From contig NZ_JTDN01000001.1 of NCBI RefSeq assembly GCF_000802385.1, forward strand, positions 937,501-1,001,500: a stretch of 64,000 nucleotides of DNA, given 5' to 3'. The position numbers and the translations under genes were made by a program. Under the pieces are notes generated by a model. The model worked only from the letters and a program-made list of their open reading frames with translations, was not told where the DNA came from and did no database searches. This document shows, one piece after another, positions 51,523 through 60,529 of this stretch. The stretch comes from Croceibacterium mercuriale (GTDB lineage: Bacteria > Pseudomonadota > Alphaproteobacteria > Sphingomonadales > Sphingomonadaceae). Every line of letters starts with the position of its first letter. Position 1 is the stretch's first letter.

Positions 51523-52226
51523 CGTGGCACGGCACCAGTCGCCGGCCAGTCGAGCTTCACCCACGGGCTGCGCGCGTCCTCGTTCAGCCGCTTGACGGCA
51601 CGGGCGAGGAACGTGCGACCGAGCATGTTGCTGCCGGGTGCCGATTTCTCGCCTTCCAGGAACGCCGCCCCCATATCGGACCAGCTCGTGAAATGATCTG
51701 CGGCGATCGGTATCAGTGCGGCAGCCCAGTCCATCACGCGCCCGGGTTCGACATGGCCGGCGCCGACCGCACCGGTGGCGACATGCGCCGCGCGAACCAG
51801 CCACACCGCTGCCTCGGGCCTCGTCGCCTCGCCCTCGCCGATGGTGTCCATGAAGGCGTTCACGAAGGCTGCCGCATCATCGCCATCCTCGATGTCGAAA
51901 TCGCGGTTGAGCAGTGCCTTCCAGCTGTCGACCTCCTTGTCGGGCAGGCCGGCGCAGAACAGGTAGACTGGCGGGCGCTCCTCGTCCCTGGCCGTACCCA
52001 GTTCGCTCATGAACACCTCCCGGTACGGTGCGGCAATCGCGGTGAGCAGGCGCTCGGCGGTGGGCGTGGCTGCCAGCCGGCGTTCGAACACGGCCACCCG
52101 CTGGCGTTGCTCCGCAGCCGTGGCCTCCTTGTCGATGGCGATCTCCCGATCGGCCTCCTCGCTGCCTTCCGCCGCGCCTTCCTTGATGGCTTGCGCCATC
52201 TCCCGCAAAAACTTGAACACGCGCAT
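51519..52226 (-). CDS. DUF1266 protein, first gene of the HscC operon
   Basis: This 235-residue protein has an N-terminal helix rich in charged residues (MRVFKFLREMAQAIKEG), a following coiled-coil-like region (about 20-50), and the DUF1266-type C-terminal half with SWSDMGAAFLEGEKSA. It pairs with the second DUF1266 gene at the other end of the operon. GGGGGAG sits just upstream of the ATG at 52226. No function is established for the family; context points to a client or cofactor of HscC. Confidence 0.8.
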   Translation of the reverse strand: MRVFKFLREMAQAIKEGAAEGSEEADREIAIDKEATAAEQRQRVAVFERRLAATPTAERLLTAIAAPYREVFMSELGTARDEERPPVYLFCAGLPDKEVDSWKALLNRDFDIEDGDDAAAFVNAFMDTIGEGEATRPEAAVWLVRAAHVATGAVGAGHVEPGRVMDWAAALIPIAADHFTSWSDMGAAFLEGEKSAPGSNMLGRTFLARAVKRLNEDARSPWVKLDWPATGAVPR

Positions 52227-52535
52227 GCTCCCCCGTTCCGCACCAGTGCAACAACTTGCGACGAGGGATCCTGTTTCTGACGGGCAGCATCGATGATCGA
52301 CCGCGCGAAACGCCGTTCGGAGAACAGCCGGGGCAGATGCGGCAACGACAGTCAGGCTGGCAGTCTTTGACGGAAAACCATGGACCTGAAACAGATGCTC
52401 GATCCGCGATCCGGGGCCGGCGTGCAAAATTTCGCGGGAAAGTCCGCGTTGCCGGCCAATCTGGAATCTGGGGCGTTGTGCATGGCGGAGGGGGTTGATC
52501 CGTTCGACCTCCCGAACCCATAGGCGGAAAGCATC
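52227..52535. other. 309-base intergenic region between divergent genes
   Basis: This holds the promoters of the HscC operon (minus) and the stress flavoprotein gene (plus). Open frames here have no convincing start or composition. I looked for a sigma-32 site and for an EcfG-type GGAAC-CGTT pair and did not find a good match. Confidence 0.6.
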
Positions 52536-53042
52536 ATGAGCAACGCACAGCAGGATCCCCCCGCCACCCATGACGACGAGGTCGCCAAGCTCGCCGATCT
52601 GATCGCCGACACCCGGATCTGCATGTTCACGACGGTGGACAGCGATGGCCGCCTGATGAGCCGTCCGATGGCGGTGCAGGAGGTCGAGTTCGACGGTGAC
52701 CTGTGGTTCTTCACCAGGCAGGGCAGTCGCAAGGTGGAACAGATCGGCCAGCAGTCGCGGGTCAACGTCGCGCTTGCGTCGCGGAGCTCATGGGTGTCCG
52801 TGACCGGCATTGCCGAAGTCTTGCGCGACGTCGCCAAGGCCAGGGAGCTGTGGAATGCGAGCATATCGGCCTGGTTTCCGGACGGGCCGGAAGATCCTGA
52901 CATCGTCCTGGTAAAGGTACATGCGGATGGCGCCGAGTACTGGGACAGCCCCGGCGCCGGGGTCGTATCGGTGCTGTCCTTCATCAAGGCGCGGGTAACG
53001 GGCAAGCCGTACCATATCGAAGATACCAAGGTTGATCTTTGA
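52536..53042 (+). CDS. Pyridoxamine 5'-phosphate oxidase-like general stress protein
   Basis: This 168-residue protein has the split-barrel flavin-binding fold of the general stress protein 26 family (MFTTVDSDGRLMSRPM near residue 29, LWFFTRQGSRKVEQI, then WVSVTGIAEVL). Members bind FMN, FAD or F420 and are often upregulated by stress; the reaction is unclear. It is divergent from the HscC operon and followed by a hairpin. Confidence 0.88.
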   Translation: MSNAQQDPPATHDDEVAKLADLIADTRICMFTTVDSDGRLMSRPMAVQEVEFDGDLWFFTRQGSRKVEQIGQQSRVNVALASRSSWVSVTGIAEVLRDVAKARELWNASISAWFPDGPEDPDIVLVKVHADGAEYWDSPGAGVVSVLSFIKARVTGKPYHIEDTKVDL

Positions 53043-53044
53043 GG

Positions 53045-53069
53045 CGGCAGGATCCGGCCCGGCCTGCCG
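53045..53069 (+). terminator. Hairpin after the stress flavoprotein gene
   Basis: CGGCAGG (53045-53051) and CCTGCCG (53063-53069) form a perfect stem with an 11-base loop, starting 2 bases after the stop. There is no T run. Confidence 0.45.
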
Positions 53070-53161
53070 TTGCGAGACCGCGTCGATGCGGCGATCCGCA
53101 ACGGCCGCCTTTACCCGCGCCGTACCCGTGCTAGCTTTCTCCTGAACAGGGGAGGCGCACG

Positions 53162-54490
53162 ATGAAGCAGCACTGGGGCAACGGATTTCTGGCGGGTCTG
53201 TTCATGGCAGCGGCCATGCCCGCCACCGCGCAGGGGCGTGATCCGGCCGCCGAGCCGGAGAGCGTCTATATCCATGCGGGCCGCCTGCTGGCAGAACCGG
53301 GCCAGGCTCCCCGTGGACCAGCCACGATCGTGGTGCGGGGAGGGCAGGTTGCCGAACTGCGTGACGGGTTCGCCGCGCCCGAGGCCGGCGCCACGCTGGT
53401 CGACCTGTCAGACAGCTTCGTGCTGCCGGGGCTCATCGACCTGCACGTTCACCTGCTCGGCCCCGGCGGCGATCCGCTGGCGGACCGGCTGACCGCCATC
53501 AATCGCGACGTGCAGGACGACCTGCTGCAAGGCGTGGCCAACGCCCGTGCCACGCTTCGCGCCGGCTTCACGACGGTGCGCGATCTGGGCGGCGCCGAAC
53601 GCTCGATCCGGGCCTTGCGCGATGCGGCACGGGCCGGATCGGTGGAGGCGCCCACCATCGTCAATGCCGGCTACATGCTCTCGGTCACCGGTGGCCATGG
53701 TGACGGGCGCAATGGCCTGGGCGACCGCTATGCCGACGCGCAGGGGCATCAGGAACATGTATGCGACGGCGTGGAGGACTGCGCCCGCGCGGTACGCCGG
53801 CAGGTTGGCCTGGGCGCCGAGGTGATCAAGTTCGCGGCCACCGGCGGGGTCCTCTCCAACGTCAGCGGCGGCCTGGGTCAGGCGATGACCTCGGCCGAGA
53901 TGGCTTCCATCATCGACACCGCCCACGGGCTCGGTCGCCGGGTCGCCGCGCACAGCCACGCCGATGCGGGGACTAGGGCGGCGGTGGAAGCCGGCGTGGA
54001 CACGATCGAGCACGGCTCCTTCCTCGAGCCGGAGACCATTGCACTGATGAAGCAACGCGGCACCTGGCTGGTACCCACCATGCTTGCTCCGCGCGCCGCG
54101 GTCGCCCAGGCGGAAGCCGGCGCCCTGCCGCCCGCCGTGGTGCCCAAGGCGCGCGCGGCCGTGGCCGCCGCGACGGACAGCCATGCCCGCGCCATCGCAG
54201 CCGGCGTGAAGATCGCCTTCGGCACCGATACCGGGGTCAGCACCCACGGCCGCAATGCCGAGGAGTTCGCCCTGATGGTGGCCGCCGGGATGACCCCCGC
54301 CGCCGCCATTCGCGCGGCCACCAGCGATGCCGCCGAGGTGCTCGGTCGCGCCGACAGTCTCGGCCGCATCGCCCCGGGCATGGCAGCCGACATCATCGCG
54401 GTGGACGGCGACCCGCTAGCCGATGTGCGCCAGCTTGAAGACGTGGATTTCGTCATGAAGGCGGGACGGGTCGTCTTGCAGGAGGACTGA
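53162..54490 (+). CDS. Secreted metal-dependent amidohydrolase
   Basis: This 442-residue exported hydrolase has a signal peptide ending ATAQ (residue about 24). The TIM-barrel metal site has HVH (His95, His97 in IDLHVHLLG), a likely carboxylated Lys in EVIKFAATGG, then AAHSHADAG and DTIEHGS, and FGTDTGVS with the final Asp. The family includes Xaa-Arg dipeptidases and prolidase-like Cc2672/Sgx9260 enzymes; the substrate is not certain. AGG precedes the start. A serine hydrolase gene follows 82 bases later on the same strand. Confidence 0.9.
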   Translation: MKQHWGNGFLAGLFMAAAMPATAQGRDPAAEPESVYIHAGRLLAEPGQAPRGPATIVVRGGQVAELRDGFAAPEAGATLVDLSDSFVLPGLIDLHVHLLGPGGDPLADRLTAINRDVQDDLLQGVANARATLRAGFTTVRDLGGAERSIRALRDAARAGSVEAPTIVNAGYMLSVTGGHGDGRNGLGDRYADAQGHQEHVCDGVEDCARAVRRQVGLGAEVIKFAATGGVLSNVSGGLGQAMTSAEMASIIDTAHGLGRRVAAHSHADAGTRAAVEAGVDTIEHGSFLEPETIALMKQRGTWLVPTMLAPRAAVAQAEAGALPPAVVPKARAAVAAATDSHARAIAAGVKIAFGTDTGVSTHGRNAEEFALMVAAGMTPAAAIRAATSDAAEVLGRADSLGRIAPGMAADIIAVDGDPLADVRQLEDVDFVMKAGRVVLQED

Positions 54491-54572
54491 GGGAAAGACG
54501 CTGCCCATAGCGGCATGACGTTCTCAGCGGGCTACAACCCTGCTAATCTTGTGGCGAATGGGAGAGCCGGTC

Positions 54573-55859
54573 ATGAAGTCACTGCTTGCGAGCACCGCCG
54601 CGCTTGTTCTGCTGTTTTCTCCCGTTGCGTACGCGGATGCCCCGGACACCGCATCCGCAGTGTCCGGCACGGTTCAGATCGACAAGGCGCGGATCGACCG
54701 GACGCTTGCCGACATGGTGGCGAGCGGCCGCGCCGTCGGCGTCTCGGCCCTGGTCTGGCAGGACGGTCACGAAGTCTATTTCGGAACAGCCGGGCAGGCG
54801 GATCGCGAAGCCGAACGCCCAATGGGGCGCGACACCCTCGCGCAGATCTATTCCATGACCAAGCCGGTGACCGGCGTGGCGCTGATGAAGCTGTGGGAGG
54901 AGGGAAGGTTCGGGCTGGACGATCCGCTAGCGCGCTATCTGCCCGAATTCGGACAGACACAGGTGTTTGCCGGTCTCGACGCGGCGGGTCAGCCGGTCTT
55001 GCGGGCGCCGGACCGTCCTGTCCTCGTCCGCGACATTCTCCGCCATACCGCGGGTTTCGGCTACGGCGCAGGGGAAGACTTCCCCGGATCGGAATGGTCG
55101 CGCCTGGATCCCCTGAACCCGTCTCACGATCTGGCCGAGTTCGGCCGGCGCCTCGCCGAAGTACCGTTGCTTCTCGACCCCGGACGGGAGTGGCGCTACA
55201 GTGCCGCAGTCGATGTGCAGGCGCTGCTGGTGGAGAAGCTTACCGGCGTTCCGTTCGAGACGTATGTGCGCCAGCAGATCTTCGAACCGCTCGGCATGTC
55301 GCAAAGCGGCTGGAGCCAGCCGGAGAACCGTTTCGCCCGGCTTGCCGCGATGTATCAGAAAGGGCCGGACGGACAGCTGGAACGTGCCTCTGAACGGGAG
55401 CAGCGCGGGCTGAACTTCGATCCTGACCGCAGGCTCACGATGGGCGGGGCCGGTATCGCCTCGACCGTGGACGACTACATGCGCTTTGCCCGCATGCTGC
55501 TGAACAACGGCAGCCTCGACGGGGTGACCATCCTCAGGCCGTCCACGGTGAAGCTGATGGCGACCGACCAGCTCGACCCGCGCGTCACCGAACGCTCCTG
55601 GCTGTCCAGCAAGGGCACGGGCGGCTTCGGCATCGACCTCTTCGTCCGCACGGCCCGCCCGCAGGATGCTGCCGAGAACCGGGGCGCTGTCGGCGAGTAC
55701 TTCTGGGATGGCCGGGCCTCGACGCTGTTCTGGGTGGACCCGGTGAACAGGCTGACCGCCGTGTTCTTTGTACAGGTCGTGCCGTTCGACGGCACGCTCC
55801 ATCGGGATCTGCGGCGGGCGATCTACGGGGATGCCTACCAGGGACCTGCCGGCGACTGA
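54573..55859 (+). CDS. Secreted serine hydrolase of the beta-lactamase/class C family
   Basis: This 428-residue exported protein has a signal peptide at residues 1-22 (ending AYADA). The SxxK catalytic motif is SMTK at 94-97 in QIYSMTKPVTG. The second element is a Tyr-Ser-Ala (WRYSAAVDV), and a later Gly-rich DGRAST takes the position of the third motif. It is a member of the EstB/beta-lactamase-like esterase group. The start at 54573 has GGGAG 10 bases upstream. It converges with a methyltransferase. Confidence 0.9.
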   Translation: MKSLLASTAALVLLFSPVAYADAPDTASAVSGTVQIDKARIDRTLADMVASGRAVGVSALVWQDGHEVYFGTAGQADREAERPMGRDTLAQIYSMTKPVTGVALMKLWEEGRFGLDDPLARYLPEFGQTQVFAGLDAAGQPVLRAPDRPVLVRDILRHTAGFGYGAGEDFPGSEWSRLDPLNPSHDLAEFGRRLAEVPLLLDPGREWRYSAAVDVQALLVEKLTGVPFETYVRQQIFEPLGMSQSGWSQPENRFARLAAMYQKGPDGQLERASEREQRGLNFDPDRRLTMGGAGIASTVDDYMRFARMLLNNGSLDGVTILRPSTVKLMATDQLDPRVTERSWLSSKGTGGFGIDLFVRTARPQDAAENRGAVGEYFWDGRASTLFWVDPVNRLTAVFFVQVVPFDGTLHRDLRRAIYGDAYQGPAGD

Positions 55860-55866
55860 TCAGCCC

Positions 55867-56493
55867 TCAGGCGCGGCCGGTCACCGCGACGAGCGGATCG
55901 CTGGTACGTCCGTCGGCCAGTAGCTCCGTCGTGACGTCGGCGAAACCCGCACGCTCCAGATAGAGCCGCACCAGCGCCGCGTGGCCCGCGGTGTCGAGCG
56001 CGCGCCAGATCGCCACCGCCTTGGTCGGGAAGCAGCGATTGGAGAAGCTGACGATAAACGGTGCATCGGCAACGAGGGCACGGCGCACCTCGGCAAAGAC
56101 GGCCACGGGATGCTGCAGATATTGCGCGCCGACGCAGCACATCGCCGCGTCAAAGGCGCCATCCTCCATTGGCAGCGCCGCATCCGCGTTCAGATCCTGC
56201 ACGAACCAGCGGTCGAGCCGCGGATTGGCGCCGAGTTCCTGTGCGTTCATGCCGTGGCCCACGACCTCGCCGAAGCGCCGATCATCTGGCAGGTGGCTGA
56301 CCCAGCTCGACATGAGATCGAGCAGGCGCCCACCTTCTGGCAGCAGGGTCCGGTAGAAGGCCGTCAGCGAAGCGGTCGCGCACTCGTCGATATGCGTGAC
56401 GAGCCGCGGCGGCGCGTAGAAGGCCAGGTCATCGCCCCCGTCCTGCCTGGCAAAAGCGCCGGCCGGCAGCTCGGGAAGAGGATCGTCCGTCAT
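55867..56493 (-). CDS. Class I SAM-dependent methyltransferase
   Basis: This 208-residue protein has a Rossmann-type core: LLDLMSSWVSHLP (motif I variant), QDLNADAALPMEDGAFDAAMC (motif II-III) and EVRRALVADAPFIVSFSN. The glycine-rich motif I is atypical, with LMSSW where most have GxGxG. Proteins of this kind are usually annotated only as methyltransferase domain proteins. The substrate is unknown. It converges with the serine hydrolase. Confidence 0.85.
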   Translation of the reverse strand: MTDDPLPELPAGAFARQDGGDDLAFYAPPRLVTHIDECATASLTAFYRTLLPEGGRLLDLMSSWVSHLPDDRRFGEVVGHGMNAQELGANPRLDRWFVQDLNADAALPMEDGAFDAAMCCVGAQYLQHPVAVFAEVRRALVADAPFIVSFSNRCFPTKAVAIWRALDTAGHAALVRLYLERAGFADVTTELLADGRTSDPLVAVTGRA

Positions 56494-56667
56494 TGGTCAT
56501 CCTTTCGACCGGGCCCCTGCGCGGGGACGGGCCCGCGGCGCCGGCGATCTCGCCTGGCAGTGAGCCAGCGTTCACGAACCCATCGGCCATCATCGCGGTC
56601 AGAAGGCGTTTGTTCCCCCTCATTCCCGCCCGTTAGCGGAGCGCCGTTAGGGCGATCGGCGCCTGGC

Positions 56668-56904
56668 TCAATCCTCGTCGGGATGGCCGATCCTGTACGG
56701 ACCCGATCGGGTTGCCAGCCTCTGTCCCTTCCAGCTCAGCCGTACAAGCCCGTCACGGACCAGTCCGTCGATCGCGAAATGGACCGCCGGCATTGCACCG
56801 CGCCAGTCCGGCGAGATCGCGCGCGCCACCTCGCTCGGGCAGATCGTCGCTTCCGGCGCGCGGTGCGCGAGCAGGGACAGCGTTGCGGCCCGTGGATCGG
56901 TCAT
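56668..56904 (-). CDS. DUF3253 protein
   Basis: This 78-residue protein fits DUF3253: LLAHRAPEATICPSEVARAI followed by a short winged-helix-like region (AMPAVHFAIDGLVRDGLVRL) and GPYRIG at the end. The start at 56904 is nearer the usual length than an upstream one. Function is unknown; the fold suggests nucleic-acid or protein binding. The methyltransferase gene lies 174 bases downstream on the same strand. Confidence 0.8.
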   Translation of the reverse strand: MTDPRAATLSLLAHRAPEATICPSEVARAISPDWRGAMPAVHFAIDGLVRDGLVRLSWKGQRLATRSGPYRIGHPDED

Positions 56905-56961
56905 CGGGCTCAACTCACCACCGCACGCCACCCGGTCAAGCCGCGAGAGGAGCCGGCCGGC

Positions 56962-57544
56962 TCAGGTGAGCGCACCGGCGACATCTGCTGCGAAGCGAGC
57001 GATGTCGAACCGCGCCGAGCCGGGATCCTCGCCACGCCGGATCACCACCAGGTGCCGGGACGGAATGACCATGACATACTGGCCCCGGCTGCCTTGCGCG
57101 GCGTAGCTGCCCTCGGGCAGGCCTTGCTCCGGACCGAACAGCCACATCGTCGCGCCATAGCCCGGCCCGCTGTCCGGCTGCGGCCCGCTTGCCGTGGTCA
57201 TGGTGCGCATCCAGCCGTAGCAGGTCGTCCAGCTTGATGGTCTGTCGGGGGTCGCCAGGTCTCCATTCGAGCACGGACGCGGGCGCATGCAGCGCGTCGT
57301 CATTGGCGAGACCGATTAGCGCCGGCACGATCCTGTCATACTCAGGGTAGATGCCGGTCAACTCGTCGGTGTCGATCTGAACAGTGGTGCATCCGGCGTT
57401 GAAGATGCCGGAGCAGTAGAACGCCGCCTTGTAACCCGCTGCCATCGGGCGCTGATATGTCCCTGTCGAGGACTGCGCGGCGCTCTGCGTGCCGATGCGG
57501 GCAGACAGGAACAGGAGGGGGCCGGCTGCCTTGAGGATCCGCAT
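56962..57544 (-). pseudogene. Decayed serine hydrolase (beta-lactamase-like)
   Basis: The N-terminal part (start 57544, signal peptide MRILKAAGPLLFLSA) reads YKAAFYCSGIF ... EYDRIVPALI ... GDPRQTIKLDDLLRLD in one frame. The C-terminal part reads SGPQPDSGPGYGATMW ... RGQYVMVIPSRHLVV in another, so there is a frameshift near 57200. The SxxK catalytic serine region and much of the middle domain are absent: only about 190 residues remain from an expected 400 or more. It is a broken relative of the intact hydrolase at 54573. Confidence 0.75.
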
Positions 57545-57664
57545 GAGTGCATCTTCCCACACGCCAGGCTGGCGCGTCAAACCCGGGTGCGGGAGCGCAA
57601 CGCTTGAGCAGCTGGCCGCCCGGTGTCGGAAAGGAAGCGACCGCATCCTTATATCTGGAAAGGG

Positions 57665-57740
<76 letters not shown>

Positions 57741-57760
57741 ATCCCGGCATTGCCGTGAAG

Positions 57761-57787
57761 CCCGCGAGGGCGGTCTGCCGCCGCGGG
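57761..57787. other. GC-rich hairpin upstream of tRNA-Lys
   Basis: CCCGCG and CGCGGG enclose GGCGG/CCGCC around TCTG. On the minus strand it lies between the tRNA and mrdA and may be the mrdA terminator (no T run) or part of the tRNA leader. Confidence 0.45.
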
Positions 57788-57794
57788 AAGCGCC

Positions 57795-57822
57795 CCTATA
57801 CAGATCGCTTGGCGCTTGAAAA
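57795..57822 (-). promoter_or_regulatory. Possible tRNA-Lys promoter
   Basis: On the minus strand TTTTCA and TATAGG are spaced 16 bases, about 55 bases upstream of the tRNA. The match to a sigma-70-type promoter is moderate. Confidence 0.35.
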
Positions 57823-57863
57823 CCCCTGACTTGGCCTCACGCGTATTTTTCTGACGAAAGTTG

Positions 57864-59969
57864 CTACGGGACGCTCCGCCGGACCGTGGCACCGACCGGT
57901 GTGGCGGTCGCCGCTGGTACCGGACCGCTCTCGGGCTCGGGCGGGGGCGCCACGGCGTCGGTGGCGGCGGCACGGGGCTGCGGCCCGGCGCGGGCCTCCG
58001 CATCGACCTGGCGGGCCATGGCCAGCAGATCGGTCGGCGCAGGCGGCGGCACGGATTCACCGGCGGCTGCGGCATAGCGGGCATAGGTCGCCGCCAGCCG
58101 CTGCTGCGCGGTGCCGCCCCATTGCGCCTCCAGCTGGTGCAGCGCATCCAGCGCCTTTGGCGGATCGAACAGGAAGGTCATCACGTCGCGCGCGATCGGG
58201 TAGGCGGCGCCGGAACCGCCACCATGCTCGATCACCACCGCGCAGGCATATCGCGGATTGTCGAACGGCGCGAAGGAGATGAACAGGCCGTGGTCACGAT
58301 ACTTCCACGGACCGCTCTTGCCGCTGGCGACGGACAGGCTGACGACCTGCGCCGTGCCGGTCTTGCCCGCCATCAGGATGTTGTCGAGCGGCAGCCGCGC
58401 CCGGCCGGCGGTGCCGGGGCCGTTGACCACGTCGCTCATGGCCTTCTGCATGACCTGCACGTGATCGCCGTGGAAGTTCATGGACGGGAAGCTGGGCCGG
58501 TTCTTGCTCAGCAGCAGGCGCGGCATGATCTGGTTGCCGGTCGCCAGCCGCGCGGCCATGACCGCCAGCTGCAACGGATTAGCCAGCATGTATCCCTGGC
58601 CGATCGTCGCATTGACCGTGTCGAAGGGCTGCCACTTGCTCTCATACTTGCGCAGCTTCCAGGCGGGATCAGGCACCGTGCCGTAGAACTGGCTGGCGAC
58701 CGGCAGCGGGAATTCCTGTCCCATGCCCAGCCGCTTGGCCATCGGGGCGATCACGTCCATGCCGAGCTGCTGCGCGAAGTGGTAGAAATAGACGTCGCAC
58801 GACTGGTAGATGCCCTTGGCCATGTCGACGCTGCCGTGCCCTCGCCGGTTCCAGCAGTGGAACACGCGATTGCCCACCCGCAGGCCACCGCCGCAGCCGA
58901 CGCTGGCGGTGGGGGACAGGCCCGCCTCCAGGAAGGCCATGGCCACCATCGGCTTCACGGTGGAGCCCGGCGGGTAGAGGCCCTTCAGCACCTTGTTGCG
59001 CAGCGGGATGCGTTCGTTCTCCGACAGCATCTTGTACTCGACCCGCCCGATGCCGTCGGAGAAGCTGTTGGGATCGAAGGACGGCATGGAGGCCATGCAC
59101 ATGAGGTCGCCCGTCAGGCAGTCGATCACCACGACGGAGCCGCTTTCCAGCCCGATGCGGCGGGCAGCGTAATCCTGCAACGGGCCGTCGATGGTCAGCT
59201 GGATCGGCTGGCCCTGAACGTCCTCGCGCGTTTCCAGGTCGCGCACGATCCGGCCACCGGCGGTCACCTCGGCCCGGCGGGCACCGGGCGTGCCGCGCAG
59301 AACCTGTTCGAACTGCTTCTCCAGCCCGTCCTTGCCCAGCTTGAAACCGGGGGTGACCAGTAGCGGATTGCGCTCCGCCTCCTCCCATTCCTCCTTGTTC
59401 GCGGTGCCGACGAAGCCGATCAGGTGGCCGACCGACGGGCCGGTGGGATAGAAGCGCGAGAAGCCGCGCTGCGGGATCACGCCATGCAGTTCCGGCAGCC
59501 GCACGCTGATCGCGGCGAAGCGGTCGTAGTCGATCCCGCTCGCCACCTGAACCGCGGCGAAGCGGGGCGACGCCTCCACCTTGTCGAGCAGGTCGGTCTT
59601 TTCCACCGGATCGAGCGCGAGCAGCTCGCTCAGCGTCTCGATCGTCGCGGCGGGGTCGTCCAGCCGCTCGGGAATGATGTCGATCCGGAACTCGGCCTGG
59701 TTGGAGGCGAGGGGGGCGCCATTGCGGTCCAGGATCCAGCCGCGGCGCGGCGCGATCAGGGTGAGGTTCACCCGGTTGCTCTCCGCCTCCATCTTGTACC
59801 GCTCGTTCTCCGCCACCGCGATGTAGCCCATGCGGGTGGCCAGCAGCAGGCCGATCCCGCCCTGGATGCCGCCCACGAGAAAGGAGCGCCGCTCGAAGCT
59901 CTGCGCAAGGCTGGATGGGGTGAACTTGTGGCGCACGTGGCGTTGGGCAACTCGGATGGCAGGAAACAC
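57864..59969 (-). CDS. mrdA: Penicillin-binding protein 2 (peptidoglycan transpeptidase)
   Basis: This 701-residue class B PBP builds lateral wall in the elongasome. It has an N-terminal membrane anchor at about 28-50 and a dimerisation domain with the PBP2 hallmark RRGWILDRNG. Transpeptidase motifs are STVK at 336-339, SCD at 390-392 and KTG at 536-538 (MAGKTGTAQ). A Pro/Ala-rich tail follows. The GTG at 59969 is used, 2 bases after the mreD stop. It ends the mreBCD-mrdA unit; no rodA follows, the next gene being tRNA-Lys. Confidence 0.95.
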   Translation of the reverse strand: MFPAIRVAQRHVRHKFTPSSLAQSFERRSFLVGGIQGGIGLLLATRMGYIAVAENERYKMEAESNRVNLTLIAPRRGWILDRNGAPLASNQAEFRIDIIPERLDDPAATIETLSELLALDPVEKTDLLDKVEASPRFAAVQVASGIDYDRFAAISVRLPELHGVIPQRGFSRFYPTGPSVGHLIGFVGTANKEEWEEAERNPLLVTPGFKLGKDGLEKQFEQVLRGTPGARRAEVTAGGRIVRDLETREDVQGQPIQLTIDGPLQDYAARRIGLESGSVVVIDCLTGDLMCMASMPSFDPNSFSDGIGRVEYKMLSENERIPLRNKVLKGLYPPGSTVKPMVAMAFLEAGLSPTASVGCGGGLRVGNRVFHCWNRRGHGSVDMAKGIYQSCDVYFYHFAQQLGMDVIAPMAKRLGMGQEFPLPVASQFYGTVPDPAWKLRKYESKWQPFDTVNATIGQGYMLANPLQLAVMAARLATGNQIMPRLLLSKNRPSFPSMNFHGDHVQVMQKAMSDVVNGPGTAGRARLPLDNILMAGKTGTAQVVSLSVASGKSGPWKYRDHGLFISFAPFDNPRYACAVVIEHGGGSGAAYPIARDVMTFLFDPPKALDALHQLEAQWGGTAQQRLAATYARYAAAAGESVPPPAPTDLLAMARQVDAEARAGPQPRAAATDAVAPPPEPESGPVPAATATPVGATVRRSVP

Positions 59970-59971
59970 GA

Positions 59972-60529
59972 TCAGTCGATGCGGCGGACCCGTTGCAGGC
60001 GCAGGCGATCAAGCAGGGCGGCAGTCCGGGCGATAATGGGGAACAGCACGATGCAGAACAAGAGCTGAGAACCGACAAGCTGCACTTGCAGGTCGGTCAG
60101 CGGCACGCGCGCGAACAGGGTGGTGGCAGTGAGGTAGAGCAGCAGCAGCGTGCCGGCCGACAGCCAGTCCAGCCAGAACGACCGCCAGGGGAAGCGGATC
60201 TCGATCAGGTCGATCGCGATCAGCGCGAGCGAAAACAGCAGGATGCCGCTGCCCAGTGGCTGGCCGGAGAACAGGTCGTCGAACAGGCCGAGCGGGAAGC
60301 CCGCCCACAGCGGCAGCAGGTTGGGGCGGCCCAGCCGCCAGGCGATCAGCATCATGAACCCGAACGGGGGCAGGATCGGCACCGGGGCGATGATCGGCAG
60401 CCATGGGGTGAGCGAGGCCAGCATGATCGTGCCCCATGGCACGCCCAGCGCGCGGATGGGGGATTGCGTGCGATTGATGCTGCGCGACGGCCCGTCGGTG
60501 CGCACGCGCGAGACGACCGAATCAATCAC
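59972..60529 (-). CDS. mreD: Rod shape-determining protein MreD
   Basis: This 185-residue polytopic membrane protein has several hydrophobic helices (LPIIAPVPILPPFGFMMLI, GILLFSLALIAIDLI, TLLLLYLTAT) and sits between mreC and mrdA as in most proteobacteria. The GTG at 60529 overlaps the end of mreC by 8 bases, so the start is set by the context. It links MreC to the rest of the elongation complex. Confidence 0.9.
   Translation of the reverse strand: MIDSVVSRVRTDGPSRSINRTQSPIRALGVPWGTIMLASLTPWLPIIAPVPILPPFGFMMLIAWRLGRPNLLPLWAGFPLGLFDDLFSGQPLGSGILLFSLALIAIDLIEIRFPWRSFWLDWLSAGTLLLLYLTATTLFARVPLTDLQVQLVGSQLLFCIVLFPIIARTAALLDRLRLQRVRRID

Noticed and set aside
52227-52535. Possible small genes or an EcfG promoter in the HscC/stress-protein intergenic region
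   Set aside because: Open frames there lack ribosome sites and gene-like composition, and no GGAAC-CGTT pair with the right spacing was found.
55867-56493. Ubiquinone or menaquinone methyltransferase
   Set aside because: The motif I region is atypical and no quinone-pathway neighbours are present, so a specific substrate is not justified.
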